In this document: positions 23,684 through 34,136 of the stretch, one piece after another
Numbering within the stretch: the first letter of the stretch is position 1
Layout: each line of letters opens with the position of its first letter
NCBI GenBank assembly: GCA_963556195.1
Contig: OY744519.1
Location: 29,664,397-29,728,396, forward strand
Length of the DNA stretch: 64,000 nucleotides
Reading direction: 5' to 3'
Source: Sepiola atlantica
Taxonomy: Eukaryota; Mollusca; Cephalopoda; Sepiida; Sepiolidae
The notes under the pieces: generated by a model
Told to the model about the DNA's origin: nothing
Seen by the model: only the letters and a program-made list of their open reading frames with translations
The model's database searches: none
Position numbers and translations under genes: made by a program

Positions 23684-24257
23684 TCCAGACATCTATGCTT
23701 TCCAGACATCCATGCTTTCCAGACATCCATGCTTTCCAAACATCCATGCTTTCCAGACATCCATGCTTTCCAGACATCCATGGTCTCCAAACATCCATGC
23801 TTTCCAGACATCCATGCTTTCCAGACATCCATGCTTTCCAGACATCTATGCTTTCCAGACATCCATGCTTTCCAGACATCCATGCTTTCCAGACATCCAT
23901 GCTTTCCAAACATCCATACTTTCCAGACATCTATGCTTTCCAAACATCCATGCTTTCCAGACATCTATGCTTTCCAGACATCCATGTTTTCCAGACATCC
24001 ATGCTTTCCAAACATCCATGCTTTCCAGACATCCATGCTTTCCAGACATCCATGGTCTCCAAACATCCATGCTTTCCAGACATCCATGCTTTCTAGACAT
24101 CCATGCTTTCCAGACATCCATGCTTTCCAAACGACCATGCTTTCCAGACATCCATGCTTTCCAAACGACCATGCTTTCCAGACATCCATGCTTTCCAGAC
24201 ATCCATGGTCTCCAAACATCCATGCTTTCCAGACATCCATGCTTTCCAGACATCCAT
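23684..24257. repeat. 17-bp minisatellite, about 34 units
   Basis: The unit is CCAGACATCCATGCTTT with point variants (CCAAACATCC, GGTCTCC, CATCTATG). Because 17 is not a multiple of three, each frame reads all three phases and gives a 17-residue peptide repeat. No phase contains a stop on either strand, so open frames of up to 220 codons appear in both directions. I treat these as a by-product of the repeat, not as genes. Confidence 0.95.
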
Positions 24258-24284
24258 GGTCTCCATGTACCTATTTACTTGTTT

Positions 24285-24690
24285 ACTTTTATAATAGCAA
24301 TGTTTTGTCCACAATGAAATGAAAAGAAAGTGAAACTTGGCATCTCAAAATCAGCCAAGAAAAGAAAATTAGACGCGTTTGATTCCGAATGTCTTAGAAT
24401 GATCTAGAGATCAAATGGAATAATCGAATTACCAACCAAGAAGTCAGAGACCACACTAACCAACAGGTGGTATCGTCAATAATCTGCAAACGATGTCTAG
24501 GCTGGCTCGGACATGCCCTAAGATTGGCCCCACAGAGATTTGCTAACCAATTGCTTCAGTGGAACCCTGATTGAAAAAGAAGAGGAAGATTTGATCGCAA
24601 TGGGAAGAAGCTGGAGGAATGCTGTGGATCTGGCTGCAGACCGAAAACGATGGTTTATTTTGACTGCCTCATGACTGACTGACATCCTCT
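24285..24690 (+). mobile_element. LINE RT C-terminal fragment, copy 1 of family at 49900
   Basis: The sequence parallels 49915-50330: GAAACTTGGCATCT, TTAGACGCGTTTGATTCC, CAACAGGTGG, TGCAAACGA, TTGCTTCAGTGGAACCCTG and GACCGAAAACGATGGTTT. It carries a deletion of about 35 bases after AAGAAGAGGAAG that removes the GRPK-type block, plus stops. It starts right after the minisatellite. Confidence 0.8.
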
Positions 24691-25384
24691 TCAAGACAAA
24701 TGATCATTTTCATCCTTTGTGTTACATAACGTGGACCGTGTTTAAATGGAAACGTTTGAGCGACACCTAAGGGTCAGAGGTGACCTCGGAATGGATGTTG
24801 ATGAAACCATGTGATTTCTTGACGGTGATTATCTATCTCTTGGCTGGCAGCATTTCAAAGAGAAAAGACGTGTTTTGAGTGCTGTCCCCAATGGGGAAGA
24901 CGCATAATGTAACTAGGTGCAGGAAGGCAAGATTTCCATTTATCGATCCATCTGTCTGTCTGTCTCCCTCTCTCTCCCTACACACGTACACAAGTAACCT
25001 GTCTCTCTGATGTTTTCTGTTAGTTTTCTCTTTCTTAAATCAAGGTGTTTTCTATACCTTTCCAGGGAGTATGAGTGCATAGTTAAAACAAGAGATCCAA
25101 ATCTATTTGAACTCGGCAGACCCGATTCAATAATTTGTGATGCCAATCACCCCCCCCCCTTAATATGGATGTATTCATTTTCTTCATAAATAGTAATTTA
25201 TTTTATTGGTCTCCTTAAAGATTTATCCACGAAATTATTTATAATATGTATTAAAATGAAAAACAAATAATCAGAAATCAGAAATATGTGCCACCTACTG
25301 ATTAAAATCAGTTAAATCTACATTGCAATCATTAGTGTTACATTATGAGAGTTAACAGGAAAACTCTTTGCATATACTTATGTA
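24691..25384. other. Unassigned DNA
   Basis: There is no recognised gene. A (CTGT/CTCT) stretch lies at 24953-24978 and a C-run at about 25150-25158. Confidence 0.4.
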
Positions 25385-25478
25385 TCAGGCAAAAATAGAT
25401 ATCTACAGCAAAAATTACGGAAAATTATTGAGTAGAATTTTAATTAAAAATAAAAATCAGTTTTTGCTGCTTTAATTT
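25385..25478 (+). repeat. Dispersed repeat, single arm of the element at 63300
   Basis: It matches 63308-63384 (GGCAAAAATA, CAAAAATTA, GAGTAGAATTTTAATTAAAA, AATAAAAATCA). Only one arm is present here. Confidence 0.6.
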
Positions 25479-25727
25479 TGAAGAGTTACATAAAAGGGAA
25501 AAAAGCGGGAGATAAAACAGATGTAAAATGGGTTTATTCCAGTCTAGAAGGATCTAGCATGAGTCGATTTTTATTTTTGTCACCATTTTTTTTACTACTA
25601 ACCCTAAGTCCGAGTGGCTGCCAGTTAGAATTAGGTTAGGGTTAAGTTTAGAATTAGGTTAGAAGACCGTAACGAATGGTTTCAAAAATAATTTATTGGA
25701 GAAAGAATGTTCTACTTACAGCAACAG

Positions 25728-25944
25728 ACGATTTTTGGCTAAGAGCAAAGTGTAGTATCTGTTCTCATACTATACTTCATCTTTTCTGTACGCAAATCAG
25801 TGAAGGAGAAATTCTTCTAGACTAGGGCAATTTTAATTTTTCTCCTAATCCAAAGTGTTCCTTTTTGGGGAGCTCGATTTTCTCCACATTAAAAACCGAC
25901 CTTGTGCCTAACTCTGCCCTCGTGGGGAGGCAAGTAAATATATA
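25728..25944 (+). mobile_element. U2-snRNA-headed element, second body type (copy C)
   Basis: The element opens with a U2-like head: TTTTTGGCTAAG, then GCAAAGTGTAGTATCTGTTC. It then continues into a body different from copies A and B (CTTCTAGACTAGGGCAA, TTTTTGGGGAGCTCGATTTT). It ends with the same kind of 3' tail, CTTGTGCCTAACTCTGCCC, GGGGAGGC and AGTAAATA. Two bodies with the same head source and the same tail point to a family with modular structure. The first bases of U2 are eroded. Confidence 0.75.
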
Positions 25945-26535
25945 AGAAGAACTAGAGATCCGTTGTTAACAGCATGATGTTAACACGGTTAACGGGTATG
26001 CGGTGGTGGTGATGAAAGCAGCAACTAATTATTTCGTAACTTTTTATTGATTCTTTTAGTCCAATGTTAGTGTTGTTTTTTGTTTGTTTGTTTATGAAAC
26101 ACAAACGAACTAAAATAAGTCGACATTTTAAAGGCTACAAAATCACTTTCGAATTCCGCATATTACCACGATCTTTTAATGGGGGGGGGGGGGGTGACCC
26201 CAAACAACGTTTATGTCGTGGGCTCGAAAGTGGTTTTAAAATGTGGCATTTAAACTGGCTACAATTAAAGTCTATAGGCAAAACCCGAATGTTACGGTTC
26301 ATTTGTGCTCCTAAACCAGTACCAGAAAAGCAGTATTTTTTACCACATCATTATTGCATAATGGAATCGAGATGATTTTGTACAATCATTAACATTCTCA
26401 CCATCATCATTCTTAACATGATGAGAATGGGGGGAGGGGCTTTGTTAATTATTCTGTGTACTGTACCGTCACTCTGATTGCATGGGCTCTTTGTTAACTA
26501 TTCTATACCTTTCACCAAATCAGAACTTGTAATGC

Positions 26536-26982
26536 ACGGGTACCCAGATGATTTCAGTACTCACGAATATTGACAGAGAATCCCGAGTTAGCCCCGGAAA
26601 CGACCGAAGCAGTTTACGATTTGAAAACCCTCATTTTTTTTTTTCTTTTTTAGAAATATTTGTTTTTTCAAGTTTTTTTTTTATTTTGAGAGGATAATTT
26701 TTTTTTAAACCATAACACTAACCTAACCCCTTGGTCATTAAGAATAAATCTTCTAGACTAAGACAATTTTTTTTATTTTTGTCCCAATCCAGAGTGCTTC
26801 TTTTTGGGGAGCTGGATTTTCCCCAAATTACAAAACGATCTTGTGTCAAACTTTACCCTCGTGTCGTCTGCCTGTTTACATTTTATTCGCGGCTTCGGCC
26901 ATTTCCGGAACTGATTCGGGATTCCCCGTCAATGCTCGGAACTGACTTCGTAAGTACTGAAATCCTCTGGGAGCTCATTCCT
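26536..26982. mobile_element. Palindromic MITE Q, copy 1, with nested insertion
   Basis: The left arm (26537-26632: GTACCCAGATGATTTCAGTA, GAGAATCCCGAGTTAG, CCGAAGCAGTTTACGA) is inverted in the right arm (26885-26982: CGGCTTCGGCCATTTCC, GGGATTCCCCGTCAATGC, TACTGAAATCCTCTGGGAGC). A fragment of the U2-headed SINE body and tail (26745-26873) sits in the middle. A second copy without that insertion lies at 28597-28964. Confidence 0.65.
26745..26873 (+). mobile_element. U2-headed SINE family, headless fragment (copy E)
   Basis: TCTTCTAGACTAAGACAA, CAATCCAGAGTGCTTC, TTTTTGGGGAGCTGGATTTT and GATCTTGTGTCAAACTTTAC match the body and tail of copy C. The U2 head is absent. Confidence 0.7.
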
Positions 26983-27182
26983 TACATGTATCATGAATTC
27001 AATGAACCGATTTGAGCGCAGCTTGAGAATAGGGACTCGACCGTGTTGTGGGTGTGTGTGTGGGGGGGGGTAAAAATCTAATGTAGAAGGTCGTTTCCGC
27101 TGTTTTTAAGTAAAATCTCAGAATTTCAGTTACACTGGCTATAAAGTAAGTGCCCATTCTACAATGGCGGTATAATACTTTT

Positions 27183-27322
27183 GGTGAAGGTACAGAATAG
27201 TTAACAAAGCCCCACCCCTTCTCCTCGTGTTAAGAATGGGTTTCTAAATAATAGGGTTATTATTTAGAAATCCATTCTTAACATGATGGGGGGGGGGACT
27301 TTGTTCACTATTCTGTATCGTC
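27183..27322. mobile_element. Foldback element M, nearly perfect palindrome
   Basis: The arms GGTACAGAATAGTTAACAAA, GTTAAGAATGGGTTTCTAAA and their reverse complements face each other around a three-base centre. Each arm is about 65 bp, with differences mainly in C/G-rich runs. One arm recurs inside the MITEs at 29831 and 30614. Confidence 0.75.
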
Positions 27323-27825
27323 ACAATATTTTTCGTGACATTCCACGTAAACACCCTGGTAATACTTGGAAGTTTAAAAAAAATTTTTTTTTTTTTTTGT
27401 AGTCTTTTAAGTCGGGGTTCACTTTACTATATAAATTTAACGTCAATTGAACAGCCACTTCCTGGCCGGAAAGCGTTAATAATCACCCATGCTTTTACCA
27501 TACAGCGTAGGACAGAACGAGTAACTATTTTTTCTACTTCCAAAATGGCCGACATTAAAAAAACAGTAACAGCTAAATCACCCCTCACCTCACCACATTC
27601 ACACCCCAAAAATGAGATTCTACTTTTTTAGGCGAAAAACTTTGGAGATTTCTTTTTTAATTTAAAAATTATTTTAGAATTTAGTTTTGCATATAAAATT
27701 AATGCAGAATGATCACCCACTTGTCGACCAGATAGCGTTTGAATGACATGTAACCATTTTAGTTAAATCTTAGACGTAAAAACGTTCTTCTTTTTGTTTT
27801 GTTTTTTGTTTTGTTTTTTTTCCTA

Positions 27826-28240
27826 CCCGGACTTGGGGTTAGTTGTAGGGTCAAGGAAAGGGGTTGGGAGAAGGGCTGTTGCCACTCAGACTTACGGTTA
27901 GTGATAGTATTAAGGAGGGTTTTTTCTAAAAATGCATTTTTATTATTAACTTCTCAGCAAAAAAAACACACACACAAATGTTATCTCTCTAAACAAAAAA
28001 TATGGTAAAATGCCCTTAAAATGCTATCCAGTTAGACAATGGTCCGGAAATGGGTTATCATTTTACGTTAAATTTATATGCGAAACTGATCCCCCTACTC
28101 TAAATTCTAAATTAGTTGTTATTTTGTTGGGGTTCTTTTCCACAATTTGTTAGTGTGTTCACACGTAATCGCCTAAAAAAAGTTAAATCTCATTTGGGGG
28201 TGGAGAGGTAATTTAGCTGAATGTCCTCATCTACAAATTT
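27826..28240 (+). mobile_element. Palindromic element P, centre plus right arm
   Basis: The segment from about 28010 to 28240 matches the right arm of 33564-34136 (CATTTTACGTTAAATTTATA, CGAAACTGATCCCCCTACTC, CACACGTAATCGCCTAAAAA). The left part carries CCCGGACTTGGGGTTAG, akin to the centre of the element in the other orientation. The left arm is missing. Confidence 0.55.
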
Positions 28241-28596
28241 AGCAAAATAAATATTAACTTTTTTTTTTCGGACGACTAATATATTTTAAATAGTCATATA
28301 TTTTTTCGTATTGCCATCCAGGATTTAGAGTCAGTGTTGATGTTAATAAAAGTCAATTTTTAGGAGAGAAAAAAGCAGAACTCTTCCAAAATGCCCTTCG
28401 TTAATTCTAACATTAACTTTAAATCCGTGGTAGCAATACGCAAACAAAATGGGTGACAATACGAGAAGAAAAAAAAGACATAAACTATACTAGCAGTTCT
28501 GAAAAAAAAATAACATAAAAATTCAGCCATTTTGGAAAAAAAATAGTTACTCGTTCTGTACTACGCGGTGTGATAATTTCACGTTATATGTATATG

Positions 28597-28964
28597 AATG
28601 GGTATCCAGCGGATTTCAGTACCTACCCGTCAGTCCCGAGTATCGACGGAGAATCCTGAGTCAGTCCCGGAAATAGCCGAAGCAGTTTGCGACTTGAAAG
28701 TCACGAAAAATGTAAAAAAAAAAAAAAAATTTTAAACAAAAAAACAGAGGCATTAAGTATGCGAAGGGTGAGGGAAAAAAATTACACCAACTTCCTAATA
28801 AAAATAATAAAGCTGAAAAAATGTCCTCAAAAAGAAAAGAAAAGAAAAGAGGATGGTTTTCAAATCGTAAACTGTTTCGGTCATTCCCGGGACTGGCTCG
28901 GGTTTGCCTGCCGATACTCTGGATTAACTCCATAAATACTGAAATCATCTGGATACCCATTCCT
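28597..28964. mobile_element. Palindromic MITE Q, copy 2
   Basis: Left arm 28597-28705 (GGGTATCCAGCGGATTTCAG, GAGTATCGACGGAGAATCC, AGCCGAAGCAGTTTGCGA) and right arm 28856-28964 (AAACTGTTTCGGTC, CCTGCCGATACTCTGG, ACTGAAATCATCTGGATACC) are inverted over about 109 bp with moderate divergence. The centre is A-rich. Confidence 0.65.
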
Positions 28965-29830
28965 TACAAGTACCTACTTCTTTTTTATAGATAAATAAAG
29001 AAATATATATTTTAGCAAAGTTAGCATTTTTTTTTTCTCGGGCAGTAGACATTGCAATTATTTTCAGAACAAAAGCACTAGAACAAGGAAAAAGACATTT
29101 TTTTATCTTGACTCATATTGTGACAAAGCGCAATTTTCCATTTTTACATTTCACCCTTTTTTAGCATTTATGTTCCAAGGGGGTCATTAAAAACAACAAC
29201 TATCCAACAAATAACTGTTACCAAAGGCAATAAAAGTTACTGTTCTATCTACCCGGATCTTTTTGTGTGTTTTAAAGTGTTTTAAAGAGTTTTTATTGCA
29301 TCTAAGGAGTTCGTTCAATTACCCGTATCTTTTTGTGTTTGGACGGGGATATCTGTTTGCTACACCAGTTTAACGTTAATGGACTCTTCCACCTTTGGTC
29401 ATTTTATTTCCTTTTCGGGGTTTATAAATAAAAGAGGAAGGCAAGGTCATACCTATAACAGGCCAGGCGATCATGCAATGTGAATTTTCTTAGATAATTG
29501 ATATAGCAGTTAAAAACAGGGGAAATTCCCCTGTGAGTTTAGTTTAATGTGTTTATGTGTTTTACATACCAAATAATAAGAACCACACTGAGCTAATTGA
29601 TAAACTTGAAAATTATTGATGAATTCTTAATGAAGAGACGGGTAACTTTGAATAAATAAAGGCAAATGCATTTAAATAGTATTTCTTGAATAAACAACGC
29701 TGAACGCAAAGAAAATCTCTAAAAAGATTATGACATGAAACGTTTACAAAATATATAAAACGAACGAGAAAATTTGGTATAAGAAATTAAAGTATGAACT
29801 ACCGTTTTAATTGTTTTTGTGTGTGCTTCT
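28965..29830. other. Unassigned AT-rich DNA
   Basis: There is no gene. A motif of about 30 bp, ACCCGGATCTTTTTGTGT, recurs in direct orientation near 29251 and 29323. Confidence 0.4.
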
Positions 29831-30028
29831 GCAGTTTACGGACCGGGCTGTTATTTTTAGATAGGATTTCCAAGTTACATTTTTACGGTATCTTTTGTGT
29901 ATTAACTTGTTAGGTGAAAGTACAGAATAGTTAATAAAGCCGCCTCCCCACTCAAACACACACCTCCCCATGTTAAGAATGGCTTTCTAAATAATAACGT
30001 TACTATTTCAGCCCGGTCCGTAAACTGC
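29831..30028. mobile_element. MITE with 20-bp perfect terminal inverted repeats
   Basis: It begins GCAGTTTACGGACCGGGCTG (29831-29850) and ends with the exact reverse complement (30009-30028). It is 198 bp. The interior includes GAAAGTACAGAATAGTTAAT and TTAAGAATGGCTTTCTAAAT, shared with the palindrome at 27183. No target duplication is obvious. Confidence 0.75.
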
Positions 30029-30060
30029 AAAAGTACCTTCATTATTATTATTGATACTCA

Positions 30061-30350
30061 CTAGGAGTTCTGACACAGATCATCGTCAGTGATTGCTCAC
30101 CGACAACAACCAGTGGTATTTCCTGGAGTCTGGGTGACAACAAGCCTCCCCAGATTTCCAGTATTCTTCACCTCTTTTCGATAACGATGCGGTATCGCAA
30201 CAACCTCTTACCATTGATTTCTCGCTGGTAAGGACAATTGGTCTTCTCTGGGATTTGGGTGGCAGTAAGCCTCCCCAAGGTCCCAGCAGTCTCTGCACTT
30301 TTCCAGTGGAGGTCTGGTTTGTGCTGTTCCTCCTCGATCTTCTCATCCTC
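30061..30350. repeat. Dispersed repeat D, two tandem-like copies
   Basis: Two related segments (from about 30090 and 30208) read GATTGCTCACCGACAACAAC and GATTTCTCGCTGGTAAGGAC, followed by TTCCTGGAGTCTGGGTGACA and CTCTGGGATTTGGGTGGCAG, then AAGCCTCCCCA. The same repeat occurs at 42603-42690 and 43826-43915. The class is unknown. Confidence 0.55.
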
Positions 30351-30454
30351 CTCGACCCTCTACAAATATTTTGTCTAGTGTCAGTCTATGCCGGCACCAG
30401 TTAAAAAATAAATAAATAAATAAAATAATTTTGTTTTAATTAATTTTTTAAAAG

Positions 30455-30456
<2 letters not shown>

Positions 30457-30518
<62 letters not shown>

Positions 30519-30519
30519 G
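30457..30519. repeat. (ATT)n microsatellite
   Basis: An uninterrupted ATT run of about 21 units. Confidence 0.95.
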
Positions 30520-30613
30520 TGAAAAAGTAGTTCTCAATAAAATTCAATTTGACTTTTTATCGTTGTTAGATAAAAAAATGATTTCTGCTGACTGAGTGAA
30601 ATTCGGTACTTCT

Positions 30614-30792
30614 TCAGTTTACGGACCGTGTTATTTTTAGATAGAAATTTTATGTTAAATTCAATTTTTATGATGTCTTTTGTTTATCAAATTATTAGGT
30701 GAAAGTACAGAATAGTTAACAAAGCCCCGTCCCCATGTGAAGAATGGGTTTCTAAATAATAACGTTATTATTTCAGCGCAGTCCGTAAACTG
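30614..30792. mobile_element. MITE related to 29831-30028
   Basis: It starts CAGTTTACGGACCG (30614) and ends GTCCGTAAACTG (to 30792). It has the same interior (GTGAAAGTACAGAATAGTTA, TTTCTAAATAATAACGTTAT). Its ends are slightly diverged, and a (TCA)n tract follows at 30796-30872. Confidence 0.65.
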
Positions 30793-31052
30793 CAAATCTA
30801 TCATCATCATTATCATCATAATCATCATCAGTATCCTCCCCTCCTCCTCATCATCATCATTATCATCATCATTTGAAAAACCACGAAATAAATACGGTCA
30901 AAAGGGATCCTAAATTAACATGGCGAATGTCATCCCATTATATAAACAGTAAATAAAATGCTGTCGTCTTGTTAGGTTTTACGACATGTCCACCATTGTT
31001 GTGTCATTTTATGCCGAAATTGTATAGGTTTTTGTATACGATTGATTTGCAG

Positions 31053-31240
31053 ATTTTTTTTTTTTTTACTAATGAGTCACCACTTATTAAGGCTAAAAAA
31101 CACTCGGGGATAAGAATTAATGAGATGGATAGATAGACAGTTGAATGATGATGAATACTATGAGAGGATTGAAAATCTCCAGATGCCACCCACTCAAAAG
31201 AACAATCGACCCAGAAAAAAAGCAATTATCCCCCTTTGTC
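31053..31240 (-). mobile_element. Non-LTR 3' end, tail family T, copy 2
   Basis: On the minus strand: AGATTTTCAATCCTCTCATA, then CAATTGTCTATC-like pyrimidine-rich sequence, then GCCTTAATAAGTGGTGACTC and a poly(A) (T-run 31054-31067). It matches the 3' half of the copy at 3560-3802. Confidence 0.6.
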
Positions 31241-31522
31241 ATAAACATCGCCCATGGAATGTGAAGGGCTAAACGACAAAATAAGGGCAAGCAAGAGTTA
31301 CCCATGGTCCACTTCTTTCTCCTCTCCGTGATTAATTTGAATTTGAAGAGATATGTTACATGCAGAAACTGGTCTACCGAAATGGTCACCCATTTAATAC
31401 TGACCAGGCTCAACGTACTTAACTCTTATAATATGTTGATAATTTGGTGCTTCATCGACATACAGACGCTCCCCCCAATAAATAACTGTTTATACCAGCT
31501 GTCTAGAAGGAAAAGGGTTAAG

Positions 31523-31524
<2 letters not shown>

Positions 31525-31618
<94 letters not shown>
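31525..31618. repeat. (TA)n microsatellite
   Basis: A pure TA run of about 47 units. Confidence 0.95.
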
Positions 31619-31621
<3 letters not shown>

Positions 31622-31824
31622 GCAATCCAACAAAAGATATAAGCGTCAACTAATATCTTATAATTAGTGAAACATCCGGATAAAAAACTGAAGCTCAATA
31701 TACTGGATAGAGCATTAATATTATAATATAAAATGAAGTAATAAAATAAGGTGTCAATCAAATTTTATTAGAATTCAAAGTTCAAGCAAAGTATCCTTAA
31801 GTCCTTAGCTCATGAGTTTTCAAA

Positions 31825-31825
31825 G

Positions 31826-31903
<78 letters not shown>
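31825..31903. repeat. (TA)n microsatellite
   Basis: A TA run with one CA interruption near its start. Confidence 0.95.
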
Positions 31904-31905
<2 letters not shown>

Positions 31906-32018
31906 TATCTGCAGCAAGACTTGTAAAAATAAGTCGACCCTGCTGAGCCATCTGCGAGCCCACAACCGGGCATTGCAATCTTGTGGGGGTGGTCTTCTCC
32001 CGTAAAGAAGTGACAATT

Positions 32019-32020
<2 letters not shown>
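31904..32020 (+). mobile_element. Possible LINE zinc-finger remnant
   Basis: The plus frame reads [20 protein letters not shown], a C2H2-like pattern (Cys-X3-Cys, then His-X3-His) of the sort found at the C-terminus of several invertebrate LINE proteins. It is short, has a stop soon after, and is trapped between two TA blocks. Assignment is tentative. Confidence 0.35.

Positions 32021-32021
<1 letters not shown>

Positions 32022-32099
<78 letters not shown>
32022..32099. repeat. (TA)n microsatellite
   Basis: A pure TA run of about 38 units ending 24 bases before the hammerhead ribozyme. Confidence 0.95.
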
Positions 32100-32102
<3 letters not shown>

Positions 32103-32123
32103 GACCGTCTGAAATTATCGCTC

Positions 32124-32168
32124 CCTACACTGATGAGAGTATAAACTTGAAACGACGTCGTATGTAGG
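32124..32168 (+). ncRNA. Hammerhead ribozyme, type I, complete core
   Basis: Helix I is six perfect pairs: CCTACA (32124-32129) with TGTAGG (32163-32168). The core CTGATGA occupies 32130-32136. Helix II is GAGT/ACTT (32137-32140 with 32145-32148) with loop ATAA. GAAA follows at 32149-32152. Helix III is ACG/CGT (32152-32154 with 32159-32161) with loop ACGT. The cleavage triplet is GUA, so cleavage is expected after A32162. Every invariant nucleotide of the hammerhead family is present. Such minimal type I hammerheads are known from Penelope-like elements and small satellite retroposons of animals. The adjoining (TA)n suggests a Penelope-like terminal repeat. Confidence 0.88.
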
Positions 32169-32373
32169 TATAAATAAGTTAATATTTATTTATATATATA
32201 TATTCATTCAATTCTTATTTTTAAAAATATGATTTTTTGACAAGGAGTGGGTGACCGCTCGAAATATTAAAATTTAAATTATAATAACACTTATAATTTA
32301 CATAATTTTATGTTTTCCGTTATGCTATTTTTTTATTTGTCAAATGTCAAGAAATTAATCATTTTAGCCGAGA

Positions 32374-32384
32374 AACACACACAC

Positions 32385-32459
<75 letters not shown>
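32374..32459. repeat. (CA)n(TA)n compound microsatellite
   Basis: A CA run is followed by a TA run, 86 bp in total. Confidence 0.95.
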
Positions 32460-32464
<5 letters not shown>

Positions 32465-33563
32465 AAATAACACTACATCGATATCTACTGTTACACTTTT
32501 CCAGAGCATCGACTGAAGAACGATCTCACTTGGTATTTTTAGGCCTACAAACTGGATTTCCAGTATTTCCATGAAATCGCAGGTATCGATGGACGATCGA
32601 ATTAATGTATAGAGTTATTTAGAATAAAAATATATATTCTTACATACTTTGAGCACTTTGGTGCTCCTATATAAAAAAAAAACACATACTATATATGCGG
32701 TGGGTCAGCTGTATATATAGCCACACTGATGAATCTTATAAGGACAAAACAGGCGTTTGTCTGTGGATATAAAACTTTAATTATATGTGTGTGCACGAGC
32801 GTGTGTGTGCGCGCATGCGCGCTTTACCAAACACTCACCGTATACAAGCAATTTTATTTCAGCAGTTGCTACATCACCGGGTGGCTTCTCATTTTATGTA
32901 TATTTTTTTTAAGTTCGGGTGGCAACGACCCCCCCCCCTCCCTCCCTCCTAACTCTCCGAACGAACCAATAAAGAAATAGTGTAGCTTATACAAGCTAGT
33001 ATCTTTTTGATGGGCTGGACTTAGGGTTAGCAGCAGGGTTAAGGGAGGTCTTTCTTTAACTTGCTGAAAAACGTAAATATTTAATCATAATTCGGGATAT
33101 TTGTAAAAGAAAAAAGAAAAAGAGCAAAGAAATCTGCAAAAATCAGAAAACAAATTCAAAAATACTTTTTGATCAACTCAATGTACCAGAAAATGGCCGC
33201 CTTTTGGGGAGCTAAAATCTTCAAGATAACCCATTTTATATCAGATTTTCAATTTTTAGATATGTAATAAACAGAACTGGTTCCGAAAGAAAGCATATTA
33301 AAGGAGAACACGAGAATAATTTGCACGGTGGACTAATTTGACTTGTCACTGCTACGAAAAACAGACAAAACTAGTCGTTAATAAATAGTAGCCTCTTTCG
33401 GAGCTAACCGCTTCAAGATAACCCAATTCTTTTATTTCATCGTTGCATATTTTTTTCGATAGTTTTCTTTTATTGTTTGTTTGCGTTTTTTATTTTTGCT
33501 TTTTCTTTCTTTTTTCGATTATTATTTCAGTTATTTTAGTTTAATAGAAGTTTTTCAAGAAAA
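32460..33563. other. Unassigned DNA
   Basis: There is no gene. Alternating GTGTGCGCGC-type sequence lies at 32786-32822 and a C-run at 32930-32939. GGACTTAGGGTTAG near 33018 resembles the centre of element P. Confidence 0.4.
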
Positions 33564-34136
33564 TTTGTAGATTAACACCCTCAGCTAAATCACTCCTTTA
33601 AAAGAATGCGATTTTACTTTTTTTTAAGCGATTACGTGTGACCGCCCTAAAAGACTTAGAGAACAGAAAGAAAAACAAAAACAAAAACATTTATTTTAGA
33701 ATTAAGAGTGAGATCAGTTTTGTATGTGTATTAAACGTAAAATTATCCCCCATTTTCGGGTCATTCTAACTTTTCAAGAGCAGTTAACAAAAAAATAAAT
33801 ACTACTAACCCTAAGTCCGACTGGCAAGGTCATAACACCACACGTAATCGTCTAAAAAAGTAGACCCCCCACACATGCACACAAAGAAACGCACAGAATG
33901 TATCTCCTATAACAAAAAAAAAAATGCTTATCTGCCTTCAGACGCTGGAATGGCCCGGAAATGCGAGATCATTTTACGTTAAATTTTTATGTGAAACTGA
34001 TCCCCCACTCTAAATTCTGAATATGTTGTTTTTATCGTTTTTTTTCCATCGCCAAGTTTTTTTAGGACGTTCACACGTAATCTTCTAAAGAGATAGAATT
34101 TGAGGGAGGGGGTAGCTGAGGGTGTTCATATACAAT
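33564..34136. mobile_element. Palindromic element P, full copy
   Basis: Left arm (33564-33790) and right arm (33935-34136) are inverted copies: TTAACACCCTCAGCTAAATC against GTAGCTGAGGGTGTTCATAT, and TAAACGTAAAATTATCCCCC against GAGATCATTTTACGTTAAAT. The centre holds CTAACCCTAAGTCCGACTGG, CACACGTAATCGTC and an A-run. Shorter or single-arm copies lie at 4835, 27826, 54386 and 62139. There is no coding capacity and the superfamily is unknown. Confidence 0.7.

Noticed and set aside
23574..24322. Open frames up to 220 codons on both strands
   Set aside because: They are translations of the 17-bp minisatellite in all phases; the repeat has no stop in any frame, so open length is not evidence of a gene.
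25590..25660. Telomere-like AACCCTAA and TTAGGGTTA words
   Set aside because: They are isolated words, not tandem hexamers, and part of the sequence recurs in the centre of element P.
31618..31825. Possible permuted hammerhead (GAAACATCC and CTGAAG near 31669-31695)
   Set aside because: The core order and helix III pairing do not work, and no NUH site is found at the right place.
31426..32023. Frames with long Tyr-Ile repeats
   Set aside because: They are translations of (TA)n microsatellites.
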